Positions 9,961 through 21,445 of a stretch of 64,000 nucleotides of DNA are shown piece by piece (position 1 is the stretch's first letter; each line of letters begins with the position of its first letter). The DNA lies in the NCBI GenBank assembly GCA_020091685.1, contig CM034607.1, positions 22,133,253-22,197,252 on the forward strand, read 5' to 3'. The notes beneath the pieces were generated by a model. That model was given only the letters and a program-made list of their open reading frames with translations. It made no database searches and was not told the DNA's origin. The position numbers and the translations under genes are program-made. Origin of the DNA: Lutjanus erythropterus (taxonomy: Eukaryota; Chordata; Actinopteri; Lutjaniformes; Lutjanidae).

Positions 9961-10566
9961 TGATAACCGCTAATAATTAAGCCAATCTGGTCAGAAGCCA
10001 ATAAAACTTGACGTTGGGTAAGTAGATTTCTGACCCACTTGTCTGACCGGGTAAATGAAAAAAACATTAATATTGAACCTGGTTTGTATCTTTAACAGAA
10101 GTTAATGAGAAAAGACAGATTCTACAAAAGCCCTGTATGACATGTTTTTTACAGTGAAATGCAGAGTGAGTACACAAGTCAGTAAAAGAGCTGGATTAGA
10201 CGCAAAGGAAGGGCTTTCATATCCCAGGATACCTGTTCAGTGGTTTACCTGGTGCAGTGCGGTCCTGACCACATCCACATGCAGTTCTAACTTTGTTTGG
10301 ACTATAGATACAAAATTAACGTAGCAGCCACTTGAGAGCTGCAGTGTGTCATTATCTGAAAAAGGGATATCTGCTGTTTGAGAGGAAAAAAAACAAAAGG
10401 CCTGCTGGCATGAAAAGTAAAGAACATTATGAGTCATTTACTGAAATTATGAGTCATTTAAAGAAAGATCCTCCCATCTTAAAACAGTTTTTGAGGATAT
10501 AAACATGCTTTCGAAAAGAGTGGTTTTACATTAAAGATGAAACCTATCATGTGTCCCCAGGTAACC
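9961..10566. other. Unassigned stretch
   Basis: No gene, RNA or confident repeat recognised. The short direct pair ATTATGAGTCATTTA at 10427 and 10446 is a small local duplication. Confidence 0.4.
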
Positions 10567-11614
10567 TTAAAGGGACAGTTCACCCTAAAATCAAAATCCT
10601 TTCAACTGTAGTGCTACACTGTTTTAGTGTAAGTTGCTGAGTCTTGAAGATATCAGCCACAGAGATATCTGCCTTCTGTCTAATGTAATGGAACTAGATA
10701 GCGCTCAGGCCGTGATGCTCAAAATGCCAGAAATTATATATATATTTGGAAAGTTCCACAGCAATGTCTGTTTCCAGAAATCATCACCTGGTTACTCAAG
10801 ATGATATCAAATCTTGTTGAGAGCGGTTTCACACAGGAACTATTTCTTTCTACGAAACTGCACCCGTAAATCGTTATCACCATGCAGAAAGAAGTGTGCA
10901 TCTATTCATGGAGGAGAAGCTTGTGCTTGTGACAGCGTGGGATGTAAACCAGGCCAAAAATATAACACAATCAGGCCTATTTATTGTTTATACTAGTTTC
11001 ATACTAATTCAAGCTATTAAAATAAAGTGATATAAAAACACAAATTCTGCGCTTGATGAAAGCACAGACAAAACTGACACTGCTCAGCTCGCCATTTTCA
11101 CCAGTGGTATCAATACAAAAACAGAAGAGCTGCTGAGTTTGTGTCGAAAGAATGATTAGAAACTGCTTGCTTTTTTTTGTAATAGAAATTGAAAAAAAAA
11201 AAGTAGATTTTCAGAAAAATTGAGATCTCTGATGTAAACATTAATGGCGTTCTCCTTGGCTGAGCTGCACCATTAGCACCACTGAATTAGCTAACATGGT
11301 GATACATTTAGCAATAGTTCTTCCTTTAAACTGCTCACAACAAGGTCTGTGAATAATCTTGAGCAACCAGGTCATGATTTCTGGAAAGAGGCACTGCTGT
11401 TGAGTTTTTCAAATGTATTTTTTGGTGCTTTGAGCACCACAAGGCATTTAGTCGTAATTTCGTCCCATTATAGTGGAGAGAAGGCAGATATCGCTGCAGC
11501 TGATATTTCCAAAACTCTGCAACGCAAACCAAAACAGTCTAGATGGATAAACAGCTCTACAGGTAAGAGGAAAGATATGTATTTTCTTGATTTTGGGGTC
11601 AACTGTTCCTTTAA
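10567..11614. mobile_element. Palindromic TTAA-flanked DNA transposon, second family
   Basis: TTAA (10567-10570) then AGGGACAGTTCACCC at the left; GGGGTCAACTGTTCCT then TTAA (11611-11614) at the right. The ends are inverted repeats. Internally, AGAAATCATCACCTGGTTAC..CTCAAGAT (about 10777-10805) is repeated as its complement at about 11359-11385 (ATCTTGAGCAACCAGGTCAT in part). The element is about 1.04 kb, has no transposase frame and is a fold-back MITE-like unit of the TTAA-inserting type (piggyBac or Kolobok, by target preference only). Confidence 0.78.
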
Positions 11615-11754
11615 ATTGTCTTCAATAAAAACATCTGATATTTCACTGCTTAAAATAAACATAAATGGCTGCTTAACACAATGCAAACACACAGATCACA
11701 CTCGCTGCAATGTGTTTTCAAGGCTGTAAAATCCTAACTGTGAAATTACACTGC

Positions 11755-11800
11755 GCGTGCGCACACACACACACACACACATACACAAACACACACTTCC
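11755..11800 (-). repeat. (CA)n microsatellite
   Basis: CG(TG)CG start followed by about ten CA units and interrupted CA text. Confidence 0.9.
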
Positions 11801-12290
11801 GGTTATTACATGATTGACCACATAATTGCATTAGCTATTAGAACTGAAAGTATGAACATTTACTTCAAGAACGGCTAAAAGAAAAGAGAATAACTGGAGG
11901 GCGACTTACTCATTAGTAGTACTCGCAACAGGAAAAGCAAAGGGAGAGAAAAGTTTTTCTTTTTCTTAAAAGAGTGAGTGTGACTCTAAATATTTTCCCC
12001 GTGGAGCTCTGACTCAGTCAAGCTGCTGCTGCTTACTCATTTACTCGATCACTGTCTTTCCCTGCCCCTCTGTTTTTCTCCTTATCCCCTTATTTTTTAT
12101 TTATTTCCACGCCATGACTTATCTCATTCTTTCATTGCCGTCTCTCCCATTTCCACCTCTCACGTCCATCAACTTTTAACTCTCCGTCTCACTTTTCCTC
12201 CATCACTCTGTCTTTCCCATCAGTCCATCACTGAGCTCTCTGTCAATTTCATATGCTTCTTCTTCTTCTGTCTGTTTTTCCAACTGTCAT
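11801..12290. other. Unassigned, pyrimidine-rich to the right
   Basis: 12040-12290 is dominated by C and T on the plus strand. No gene recognised. Confidence 0.4.
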
Positions 12291-12299
12291 TGTGGCTGA

Positions 12300-12500
12300 G
12301 ATCCCCCCCCCCCACCACCACCACCACCGCCACAGCCGCCTCCTCCTCCTCCTCCGACCCCCCTCCACGAATGTGTGTGGTCCAGTCCGACTATAGACCG
12401 TTACATTGTCCCAGACAGGTTGGACTGCGCCACTAGCCGGCAGACGAGGGCGGAGGGGGGGGCGGTGGAGTGTGGGGGAGGAGGTGGAGAGCGGGGGTTC
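12300..12500. repeat. GC-rich low-complexity patch
   Basis: A poly-C run (12303-12314), CCACCACCACC and CCTCCTCCTCC tracts, then on the same strand a G-rich tract (12447-12498) with runs of 3, 8, 5 and 5 G. An open frame from 12375 crosses it, but its Gly-rich and Thr/His-rich content is explained by composition. No domain seen. Confidence 0.6.
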
Positions 12501-12634
12501 CTAGAGAATGTTTGTTTTTCTGTTTCCAATTTGGTCCAGCCCGAGGAACTCCACACTCCGCTCTGTCTCAAACACACCATTCATGACGGCCTGACGTACA
12601 TGATTACACACAAATACCCACTCACTGACTCTCC

Positions 12635-12730
12635 ACACACACACGCACACACACACACGTACTCATTTACACATGCTAAGCTGTGTTACGGCCACCAAAA
12701 TACACACACACACATACACACACACACTGT
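12635..12730 (-). repeat. Interrupted (CA)n tracts
   Basis: Two CA-rich runs at 12637-12658 and 12701-12729. Confidence 0.85.
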
Positions 12731-14610
12731 ACATGCATGCTAACAGGCATACACTGCTCAAACTCATTTTCAATCATTTCTACCATCAAACACAAGCCCT
12801 TTAATTTATCTTTGTTCTCATCTTTTATTGTTTTCTGATTTGTTATTGCTAATGCTGTTTCGAATGACATGGTGGTCAAACTAATTATGCTTGTTTCTTC
12901 CTCGTCTTTCAGTGATTTTTCCCCTCCGTCCCCGGGAAAATGATTGTCTTTGAAAGGCCTTTTTGATGTGTCTCGCTGCGTTTTTAGATGTTATGTAGAC
13001 AGAGTTAAGCTCCATGTTCCACCAATTAGAGCACAGAGTGCACATTGTTTCATATTCAACTCAACTGTTCCATCTGAAATGGATTATTTCAGTCGGTTTT
13101 TGTTGTTTGGATTCCAAATACACAACGCTGATCTTCGCGTGTACTAATAGAGCTTTATCTTGTATCAATACAAACAAACAGATCACCCGACAGACAGACA
13201 GACAGATATGAGGGCTTTAATTTCTGATGGGTATTTGCTTGTTTTTAGATGTCATGTATATTGATTTTATCCCCATACTTCAGCAATTGCTCGCTGGACA
13301 GACAGGAAACCACACTTACTTTTATTCAAATGCTACATATGAAAATTATAGGTTCACCCAGTTGTTTTGATTGTTTGTATTTCAAATTGGTGTTCAAAGT
13401 TCTGAGAAATATTCAAGACAGACAGGAAATCAGATATCACAGGCAGACAGACAAGATTGGCAAGCAAATTTGTCTACTAGTTTTTTAAAAGTTATATAAT
13501 TTTGGGTTTAGCAACAATCAATCAATGTGCAGAAATAAAACATACTTAGGATGCATTTTCCTTAATCAATAGTTGAAAATGCTAACAATTGATGAATAAA
13601 TTAATCATTAATAAGATACAAAACAAATGTTTCAATTTTTTCTTGTTTTTTGTATTTTTTTCTAAATCAGTAAGCAACAAAACAATTTCAAATGAGGCAA
13701 AATTACTGCAATTTCTAGACTATCAATTAATTATTGTTTAATACATTTTTAATCAGTTAAATTTTAACTGTGATAAATTGATTAATCATGAATGTACCTA
13801 GTGCCTACCTTGCTTGTCTGTACATTAAGGAGTTAGGATAATTAAAAATCTAAGTCTATTTGCATTTATTTATTTAATTTAAAAATTGTCTGAGTTTTTA
13901 AATGGTTGTAATTGATTTTTATGTATGGAACGCTAAAAAGAGAATGGCTAAGTCGAAGTTACAGTTTGCCCTGAATCCACAGACAGGCAGAAAAGTAGGT
14001 CTCATTTTTTTAGTTGTTGACTCATCACTACTGCAACATGGATTTAACATCAAAAGCTGAATGAGAGGCAAAAGAGCAGGAAACACAACAGGAAAAAGAG
14101 ATACATCTGCTCTTCATTTTTCCTTTAAACACACTATGAAATTACCAGAAGCCTTTAAAATGTTCCAAAAAATAAGCCTGAAATTTACATCAGGAGTTAT
14201 CATTAAAACAAAAGCAGAGAGCATTGTTTTGTTTATCAAATTTATCATCTTAAACCAAGTTATCTAAATGTATCTCCTTCTCTGTCAACAGCTACAGTGG
14301 TCATAGTAACTCCCAGGGGTGAGTTTAAGTCAGTTAGTAACAACTCCCCTGTTATTTGGACTGATGGAAGAGGAAAAAAATGAAACAATACAGTTTTAGG
14401 CCTTGGCTAGAAAATACTAACATGATATCTCCCGGCGGAGGACGTGTCAGAAAACAGACCCCACTATGAGCAGTTGAAGAGCAGTTGACACTAACTGCTG
14501 ACGTCCACGTCAAATCGGTGTGCTGACGACTGTCTACGGTTACATACAGAATATTTCACCATCCCTGAATGAATTCCTTTTGACTGAGGACTCAAATTCA
14601 CAATTCAAAT
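12731..14610. other. Unassigned AT-rich stretch
   Basis: No gene recognised. A (GACA)n run sits at 13190-13205. 13500-13900 is over 70% A+T with scattered ATTAATCA text that may be worn-out ATTAATCG-family sequence. Confidence 0.4.
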
Positions 14611-14619
14611 GAAAGCAGA

Positions 14620-14900
14620 GCCAAAACAATGAGTTGATCAATTAGCAAATTATCAGAGAACTGATCTGCAACAGTGTTGATTTTTCAAGCAAAAAGCCAA
14701 AATTCCTTTGTTCCAGCTCCTTTAATGGAAAGATTCGCTGCCTTTTAATTGTAGGAAATCGAATATTCTGGGGTTTGGAATGGTTTGCCGAGCGAAACGA
14801 ACAATTTGAGAACGTAAACCCGAGCTCCAAAAAACTGCTTTTCAACTTCCTGACTTGTAAGAACAAAACATCTAATCACTTAATCAAAAGATAATCAGCA
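14620..14900 (-). mobile_element. ATTAATCG-type repeat, degraded
   Basis: Contains GAGTTGATCAATTAGCAAAT, AAAAAGCCAAAATTC, TTCCAGCTCCTTTAATGG, GCTGCCTTTTAATTGTAGG, AATCGAATATTCTGGGGTTTG in the family's order. Confidence 0.6.
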
Positions 14901-15600
14901 GACTAATAGATGCATCTCGAAATTAAAGTTAATGGCTGTGATCTAACCAAATGTGCGCGTAAATGTAGCAAAAACAAAACCACTTTTCTTTCACATAAAG
15001 TAAATCTGCATCTTGTGCTGTGCACTACATTTGTAATTATGTCAGTGTCTACATATGCTTATCAAACTTGCACCTTCTCTACAGACGCTTGTTTTGCTGT
15101 GTGCCTCGTGTGTCTGTTGGCTCTGAAACTGTAGGCAGATTCTATCCGTGGATCAGCGAAAGCAAACAACAGAGCAAGGCAGAAACTCCTTTATCAAGTT
15201 TATGAGAGACATGAATTGTCACTGCGAAGACATTGTCATAACAGGATCACGCCAACGATTTCACATCAATCAGAAACCTTGATTTACCAGATCTCTTCAG
15301 CTGGTGAGGTTAAAGCTGAGGGCGTGGTCCGTCTTTTCATTACTGTAAGCAACGCCCAGAGCTTTCAAGTTTTCCTCTGACACAGACACACGTGCAAGTT
15401 ACTGACACACTGCCACTTCCCTGTAACAGATATGTTCCTCTTAGTGCCTCCTAGCTCACATTAAACAATCAAACAAATGCTATCAGTCCACTTCTTCCTG
15501 TAGAGTGTGAGTTCAGATATAACAGATCTGCAGGGTGAGGCATCTCACAACACTCAAACATGTCAATATGCAGCCAGTAGTTGTTAGTTTTATAGTAGTA
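14901..15600. other. Unassigned stretch
   Basis: No gene, RNA or repeat recognised. Confidence 0.4.
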
Positions 15601-15601
15601 G

Positions 15602-16255
15602 TTAAGACTTTTGGCAGTAGGGTTCTACGAGGTGCTTATCTATAGTCAGTGTCTTACCAACAGTGGTGGGTGGTCGATATCAGTTTAAATACACACTATA
15701 TTTAGAATATTTTCACCACTTTCCAATGGAAACTACCATTATATAAGCCAAATATCAATCTGTCCATGGCCTCCAGACTCCTTAAGCAGAATCAGCAATA
15801 TTACCTAATAGAACACGGGGGTTTCTGGTCTGCCACTGCCTTGATTGTTTACTTTGTTTGTGATACTGTCGGGTGTTTCAGAGGGTAAGTTTGGAGTCAC
15901 CAAAATCACACAACAACACAATCTAACTAACCAATCGAGGTAGCGGTAGACCAGCAACTCCTTTGTTCTGTGAGGTAGAATTACTGGTTTTTGCAAAGAA
16001 AGTCTGGTGGCTTTGGAGAGAGTGAAAACATTTTTATATAATGGATGTTTCCCATCGGAAAATGGTGTGTGAAGGCAAAGTAAAAATATTCTGAATATAG
16101 TGTACAAATAAACTGATACTGATTCTTTTTCGGTGGGCCTTTTTTAAGTGGCTAAAATACACGTCCACAGCAGTACATTGCCTAGCTTCCTACACCCATA
16201 GTCCCTCTGGGGGCATGCCTGAACTGAATCTGAAAAAACCTGAACTGTCCTTTAA
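15602..16255. mobile_element. Palindromic TTAA element, family of 2850-3586 (copy 2)
   Basis: The interior matches copy 1 and copy 3: GAGGTGCTTATCTATAGTC, TAGAATATTTTCACCACTTT, CTTGATTGTTTACTTTG, CGAGGTAGCGGTAGACCAGC, AACTCCTTTGTTCTGTGAGG, CAGTACATTGCCTAGCTTCC. The right end reads GAACTGTCC-TTTAA (TTAA 16252-16255). The left arm has lost its tip. The 8-mer TTAAGACT stands at both edges (15602 and 16252), which may be coincidence. Confidence 0.7.
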
Positions 16256-17040
16256 GACTATTTTTTGGCCGTTTTGCTTTTATTCAAGAGTCGACAGTAT
16301 AGATGTCAGGAGAGAGCAAGGGGAACTGACATGCAACAAAGTGCCACAGGTACACCGGCAACAAAGACCACGAGAGAAACCGAGAAATATGAACTTTTTA
16401 AAAACTGAAAATCAATCAAATAAAAGACTTACATAACAGTTTATACTATCCCCTCCAAGTTTTACTATTCACCATCTATAACCCTGAAAGTACAGGGCAT
16501 TAAAAGCATTTTTGCTGCCAGGTTAAACATGAAAAAAAATCAAATAAGTTCACCTCTAAAATAGCCTTTTCATTTTTCAGTTTATTTGCTTTAAAACTAC
16601 ACAAATTTTGGCAAAGGTACAAACAAATGAGTAAAGCATTTATCAAAGATTTAAAGTCTGTGGACTGTTAAGAAAAAGTGTTTGGTCTACTGACCAAAGC
16701 AGCGGCAGAAACTGCCGTTGGGTTAACTGCTGCTGTGGCTGGTGGGGAAGACAAACCTACCAACCACAGTCAAGACAGAATCCGCATTTGCCTGGATGGA
16801 CGGTGTTAATGTCCCGCCTTGATGTACGATAGTAGCAGGAAAGCGGGAGCTGCATAAATCAACACAGGACTGTTGATTTTGACCTTGCTCTCCACAGCTA
16901 AGACTCTCATACATCAAAAATAATGGAGAACAAACTCTGCTTCAGTGGTAGTTGTAGGCGTAATGGAAGGAACTAGTAGCTGCATAAATCAACATGCTGA
17001 TTGTTGACGCTTGCCTCGCTGTCTTTTCCCCAAAAATACG
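16256..17040. other. Unassigned stretch
   Basis: No gene recognised. Contains the short duplication described at 16848-17020. Confidence 0.4.
16848..17020 (+). repeat. Tandem duplication, about 130 bp unit
   Basis: The 17-mer AGCTGCATAAATCAACA occurs exactly at 16848-16864 and 16978-16994, and is followed both times by similar text (GACTGTTGATTTTGACCTTG versus GATTGTTGACGCTTGCCTCG). This indicates a local duplication rather than a target-site pair. Confidence 0.65.
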
Positions 17041-17059
17041 GAAAACAAACTGCAGCTCT

Positions 17060-17460
17060 GCCAGAAACACACACACATGCACACACACATCTCACCAGCC
17101 TGCGCAAGTCTGCCAGGCATATCTGATGATTTTAAACATACACACACTCCTGTATGTATGTGTGTATGTGTGTGTGTCGGGGTTTGGTTTGTCTGTCTGG
17201 GTAAGCTCAAACATTACGTCAGTCACGCACACGCACATCCATAGACAGAAACACGCTGATACAGTAGACCACACTACACACTCAACACAACTCTCTCTGT
17301 CATGTATACACACACACACACTTTCCACTCCTGGAGAATCGGACGTTTCCTGCGAGCGGCCGGCCCGACGGGAAAAATGTCTGGACAAACTTAAGACGCG
17401 CACACACACACATACTCACGTACACGTACAGACACACAACGGAACATTTTCAACCCACAA
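17060..17460. repeat. CA/GT-rich simple-sequence region
   Basis: Alternating (CA)n and (TG)n short tracts at 17068-17088, 17150-17178, 17310-17322 and 17400-17415. A CpG-rich patch (GCGAGCGGCCGGCCCGACGG) lies at about 17353-17372. The frames at 16994-17578 run through this composition. Confidence 0.7.
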
Positions 17461-17484
17461 TGTTGACTTTATATTCCTTTCCAG

Positions 17485-17610
17485 AGCCCGTCTATCTGCA
17501 CGCCGGCCAAGTGAAGCAGCGTTTCCCTGTCGAACACCATTGGGAAGCGAGACTGGGAGGTTTCAGGGGCCTCAGTGATGTCAATGCAGGGCTGGACTCC
17601 ACTCAAAAAC
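17485..17610. other. Exon-like or conserved GC-rich island, unidentified
   Basis: Follows a good plus-strand acceptor (TATATTCCTTTCCAG, ends 17484). Both strands are open here: plus reads EPVYLHAGQVKQRFPVEHH.., minus reads ..SRFPMVFDRETLLHLAGVQI... No consensus donor closes it on either strand and I know no family that fits. The 125-bp patch is clearly richer in G, C and CpG than its surroundings. It could be a lost exon, a conserved element or a repeat fragment. Confidence 0.25.
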
Positions 17611-18000
17611 TGGACTTTAATCAAAAGTCAAAGCCAAATGATCATTCTATCACAGTGAATCACTGTAGTTCCTTTCATGCAACATTTTCACAGTATTGAA
17701 AACATTCTTCATCTCCATGTCTCAATCAAAGATACTTGTAGTGCCTATGAGGTATTAACTTTCCTTTGACCAACTAATCTAGGGAGTGACTGAGAAAAGG
17801 TTTCCAGTGATGTGTTGTTCATTTGCAAAAATTGATTCCACAAACCATTTAAGTAAAAAACACCTGCTATAAAGCAGATGAAAACTCTTTTTTTTGCAGT
17901 TTCACGCAACCTATAAATCAATTCACAACTGAATCACTGAGGCTAATCATTCACTAAAGGGATCTGATTAATTGAGAGCCATCAGGTTGGCAGTTTGGAC
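17611..18000. other. Unassigned stretch
   Basis: Nothing recognised. Confidence 0.4.
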
Positions 18001-19507
18001 TAGGGCTGGGTATTGGTTAGGGATGTTCCTGGCAACTTATCTCCCTGTTGAACGCAAAATTAAATTCAGACTAGCTGACTAGTCTGACAACAAGAAAATA
18101 ATCAGAAAGCAGTTAAAATTAATTAACTTATTAACTGATCATGGTAAACACTGTCAAAAAACTAATGTGTCTATTAAGAGCTATTTAAGACCATTAATCA
18201 AGTCTACAATCATATTTTAAATGCTGGAGAAATGTGGCACTTTACACCGTGCAATATGAACACTGCGCATTAACTTACAAAACATGACAACAACTCACTA
18301 AATGCTTCACCTTTCCAGACCGAAAAGGGTGTCTGCGTGTTAACAACATTGTTTACCCAGAGCTGACGTTAGCTGTCAGTCTGCTACAGCGTGGCTAATG
18401 TTAACAGTGGTAACAGCAGCAGCAGTCTGCTCTGCTTGCAGGTTAATGTCCGTGTCTGTGCTGAACATCGTCACATGTTGCTCCAGTCGAGTGTTTATAT
18501 ATCAGATTTCTCTGTCACAGCCTACATTCAGCCTTATTTCCATTTTCTATATCAAAACACTGCCAAACCGAGCTGGTTTTATGAGCTGTCACCTGTCCAG
18601 TTTTGCCGATAAAAACAACCAGGGTTGCACGGGCCATGGGGGCATCCATGCTGGGGGAGTGGGCCCGAAGTCCTGACTAGTGGCAGGTGAACTGACTAGT
18701 ATTTCTGATGCCAACATTTAATTGTGTAGTCAACAAATTGTACACATCCCTAGTACTGGTACTCAAAAGATTTAGGTATCGACCGAAATAACCCAGATCT
18801 AGAAAAATAAATACTATTTGTAGGGTTATACTTGGACCAAATGCACTGCAAGCTTTCCTAGATTTTATGTGTGCCACAATTTCAGTATTCAATATATCAA
18901 AAATTGATCGAAATGAGCAAAATCAAATTGAAATCAAAGATAGAATCGCAATTTTCCTAGTATTTCTTTCCTCCATCCCTGACTACTCGCAGAATCCAGT
19001 GAGTGTTCAGAGGAAAAAAAAACACTTCAAAGACGAAAGAGTGAAGTTTACTGGTCGTTATATCACACTTACTACCATTTAAACTATTTGAAAATGTAAA
19101 TGACAGTTGTCCGGGCATAAAACCAATGATCTGTTGATCTTTAACAACAGCACAGGCATCAGTGCTAAAAAAAATAAGTTTCAAGCGAAAAACTGAACAG
19201 AATCAAGCCCTTAAAATTGAAAGTCAAATCAAATTATTTGGAGAACCGTGACATCCCTATTAGATTTAATGTGATGTTTGATTGGCCCACGACCTCAGCA
19301 GCTACACCCCATAAAGTCTGTGGTGTGGTGAAGCCAAGTATTTGGCAGAGTTAGCGGTTCAGCGTGCCGAGATGCCACCAAAACATCTGAATGCTTCCAT
19401 TCACATGACGAGTATTGAATGTAGTAGAAAAAAAACGGTATCTAATGAAGTACTCTACTGGTATTGATAGTGGTGACATAATACGATGATAGCGATATCT
19501 AGCCCAA
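18001..19507. mobile_element. Outer DNA element interrupted by a second one
   Basis: Left edge TAGGGCTGGGTATTGGT (18001-18017); right edge GATAGCGATATCTAGCCCA (19489-19507), whose complement TGGGCTAGATATCGCTATC mirrors the left edge. The interior contains 'GGTATCGACCGAAATAACC' and 'GTATTGATAGTGG' text, a signature of a fish MITE family. It is split at 18017 by the insertion at 18018-18752. Other diverged material inside (about 18900-19260, ending GTGACATCCCTATTA) may be a third element. Confidence 0.55.
18018..18752. mobile_element. hAT-like insertion with 8-bp target duplication
   Basis: Left end TAGGGATGTTCC and right end ..GTACACATCCCTA are inverted repeats (TAGGGATGT). The flanks are GTATTGGT (18010-18017) and GTACTGGT (18753-18760), a 7-of-8 target-site duplication, as expected for hAT transposition. 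There is no transposase frame inside, so it is non-autonomous. Confidence 0.75.
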
Positions 19508-19573
19508 GCTTGGACTCATAAACATAACAAGTCACCACATACAGAGCAGATAAGTAAAGGATCAAGTCATTTG

Positions 19574-20017
19574 CACTCCCTGGCCATTTTATAAGGTATA
19601 TCTACACAATCTTATGCAATCAAGTAGAACGGTTCTTGCACATAATTCTACATTTATGACAATTGTAATGGCCGTTATTTGAAAAACTTTCCAAGGGGTG
19701 TTAATTCAACTATATGTTTACGACTGAGGTTGTAGTTTGCAGTGGTGTTGAACTGGACTGCATTATAGTGAAATGTGTTTCTAATATTCTTCCCCCCTCA
19801 TGTTTTGTAAATGGAAAAACATTAGGAACACCTCTCAATATAATGCAAACCAGTTGAAAACCACTACATCCTCAATAATAAACACATGGTTAATAACTCT
19901 GAGTGTCAATCAAAACTGATCAATCATTTCCTTTGTAAAGGTAGACGGTACGGCTGAGCTGTTGTACTGGATTGCATTAAATGTTACAGGTCTACCTAAT
20001 AAAGTGGCCACTGAGTG
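19574..20017. mobile_element. CACTCAGTGGCCAC-type MITE
   Basis: Left terminus CACTCCCTGGCCATTTTATA..AGGTATATCTACACAATC..ATGCAAT. The complement of the right terminus is CACTCAGTGGCCACTTTATT..AGGTAGACCTGTAAC..AATGCAATCCAG. Inverted repeats of about 45 bp or more bound a 444-bp non-coding body. I recognise the end sequence as a frequent teleost element; superfamily not decided here. Confidence 0.8.
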
Positions 20018-20865
20018 TATATGTTATTTGAAACTACAATCTATAATCATGAGGTTTTAATCACGTGCAGCGAATTATTACTGAATACATTAAGAAACAG
20101 CTCCAGACCTTTTCGTGTCTTCTTCAGTGGTAAGTTTTTCTCGGTGGTGCCCTCAACATTTATGTGTCACCTTTTCACCTCCTGCTAACTCATCTGTTAT
20201 GATGTGTCATTTCTCGCTCCACATGCTCTTTTTCTTCACTGTTTTTTCCCCATCCTACCTTCTCTCCCACCTCCTCCGTTTTCATCTGTTAAATTGAACA
20301 CTGTCAAAGCTGCCTCATGCTTAAGTATTCATCAGGAGAGACATTTTGAGACATTTTCCTTCACAACTTTACTTCATATTACTGGAATACAAGCTGAAAA
20401 AACAAAGCAAGAAGCACTTGATTTATTTCATCCTTCAAGACGCGACTTCAAAATTTAAAAGCTGCTTTAAGTAGCAGGCAAGATAAATCCAGAGTATTTT
20501 CCGACTTCACACCTTGCCGAACTAATCCTGAATATATTTTTATTATTCAAAAAACAAAAACATGGAGGAGTGCTTGTTTTATCTTATCTCACAACAGACA
20601 CCTGAGGTTTTATTTAAATCCTGTAAAGACGCATGAAGTGCACCTCGAGTACTGGAAGGCACACATTTCCTTTGTTTTAAACAGGTGTGAAAGTTGCAGA
20701 TGTCCACACAAAGCAGAGGGAGTGGCTGACTGAAGAAATCACAAAAGTTACAGTTGATCTGTTAAGACACGTCATCCGTCCCGGTTTCTAAAACCTCCTC
20801 CCAACCAACACAGCTCAGACAATGAACTGACATTTTTATATGTGAGGGGAATTTTTTGATAGAAT
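20018..20865. other. Unassigned stretch
   Basis: Pyrimidine-rich near 20170-20290. No gene recognised. Confidence 0.4.
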
Positions 20866-21445
20866 TTAAAGGGAAACTTCTGTATTTCTCAACCTACACC
20901 CTATTTCCAATGTTTTTGTGTCTAAGTGACTAATGAAAACAGTTTCTGAAATTGGTCCAGTATGAGGGAGAGAGCTGCAGCCGATGGACGCAAAACCGAA
21001 GTAAGTCAATTAAAAGTGTCTGTTTTGCCACTGGAAGGTTCAGCTTGTTATTTAAGTGTCTGACAACATTATGGAAACAACCACTGCAGAGATAGACCTT
21101 TTTTAAAGAGAAAGAAACTTTTTTTTTTCATCAGAAGCAGCTGTTTTCTTGCTCTCACCAGACTCCCTTTGCAGAAGTGGTAATTTTATCATCTTCATTC
21201 AAACCCACTTAAAAATCACCAAAACTCTTTCCACTGTTTGAACAATAACCGTCTCTAGTTAAGTCCGGGGTGAATGAAGTTTTTATTTTGACCAAGCCAG
21301 AGTTGGTGATTGTTGGAATAGTGGAAAGCTGAGTCAAGGTGTTTTGGTGAGTTTTACTTTATTTCTGCTGAGTTTGAATTAGTGTAGTGTATTTTACTAT
21401 GATAAAGGAGTTTGGTGAGAGCAATAAAACAGCTGTTTCGAGTTA
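20866..21445. mobile_element. Palindromic TTAA-start element, third family
   Basis: TTAA (20866-20869) then AGGGAAACTTCTG at the left. Inner inverted arms: CAGCTGTTTTCTTGCTCTCA..CCAGACTCCCTTT (21138-21170) and AAAGGAGTTTGGTGAGAGCA..ATAAAACAGCTG (21404-21435). The centre carries TTTGACCAAGCCAGAGTTGG..TGATTGTTGGAATAGTGG, which recurs at 53970-54020. The right terminus is not clear. Confidence 0.65.

Noticed and set aside
11349..11729. 126-codon plus frame
   Set aside because: Its first two thirds lie inside the right arm of the TTAA element; no domain recognised.
12375..12743. 122-codon frame through a GC-rich patch
   Set aside because: Gly-rich middle and Thr/His-rich tail come from low-complexity DNA; no conserved motif or splice structure.
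16994..17578. 194-codon plus frame, the longest in the window
   Set aside because: Mostly CA/GT-encoded Thr-His and Cys-Val runs; only its end overlaps the 17485 island, and in another frame than the one discussed.
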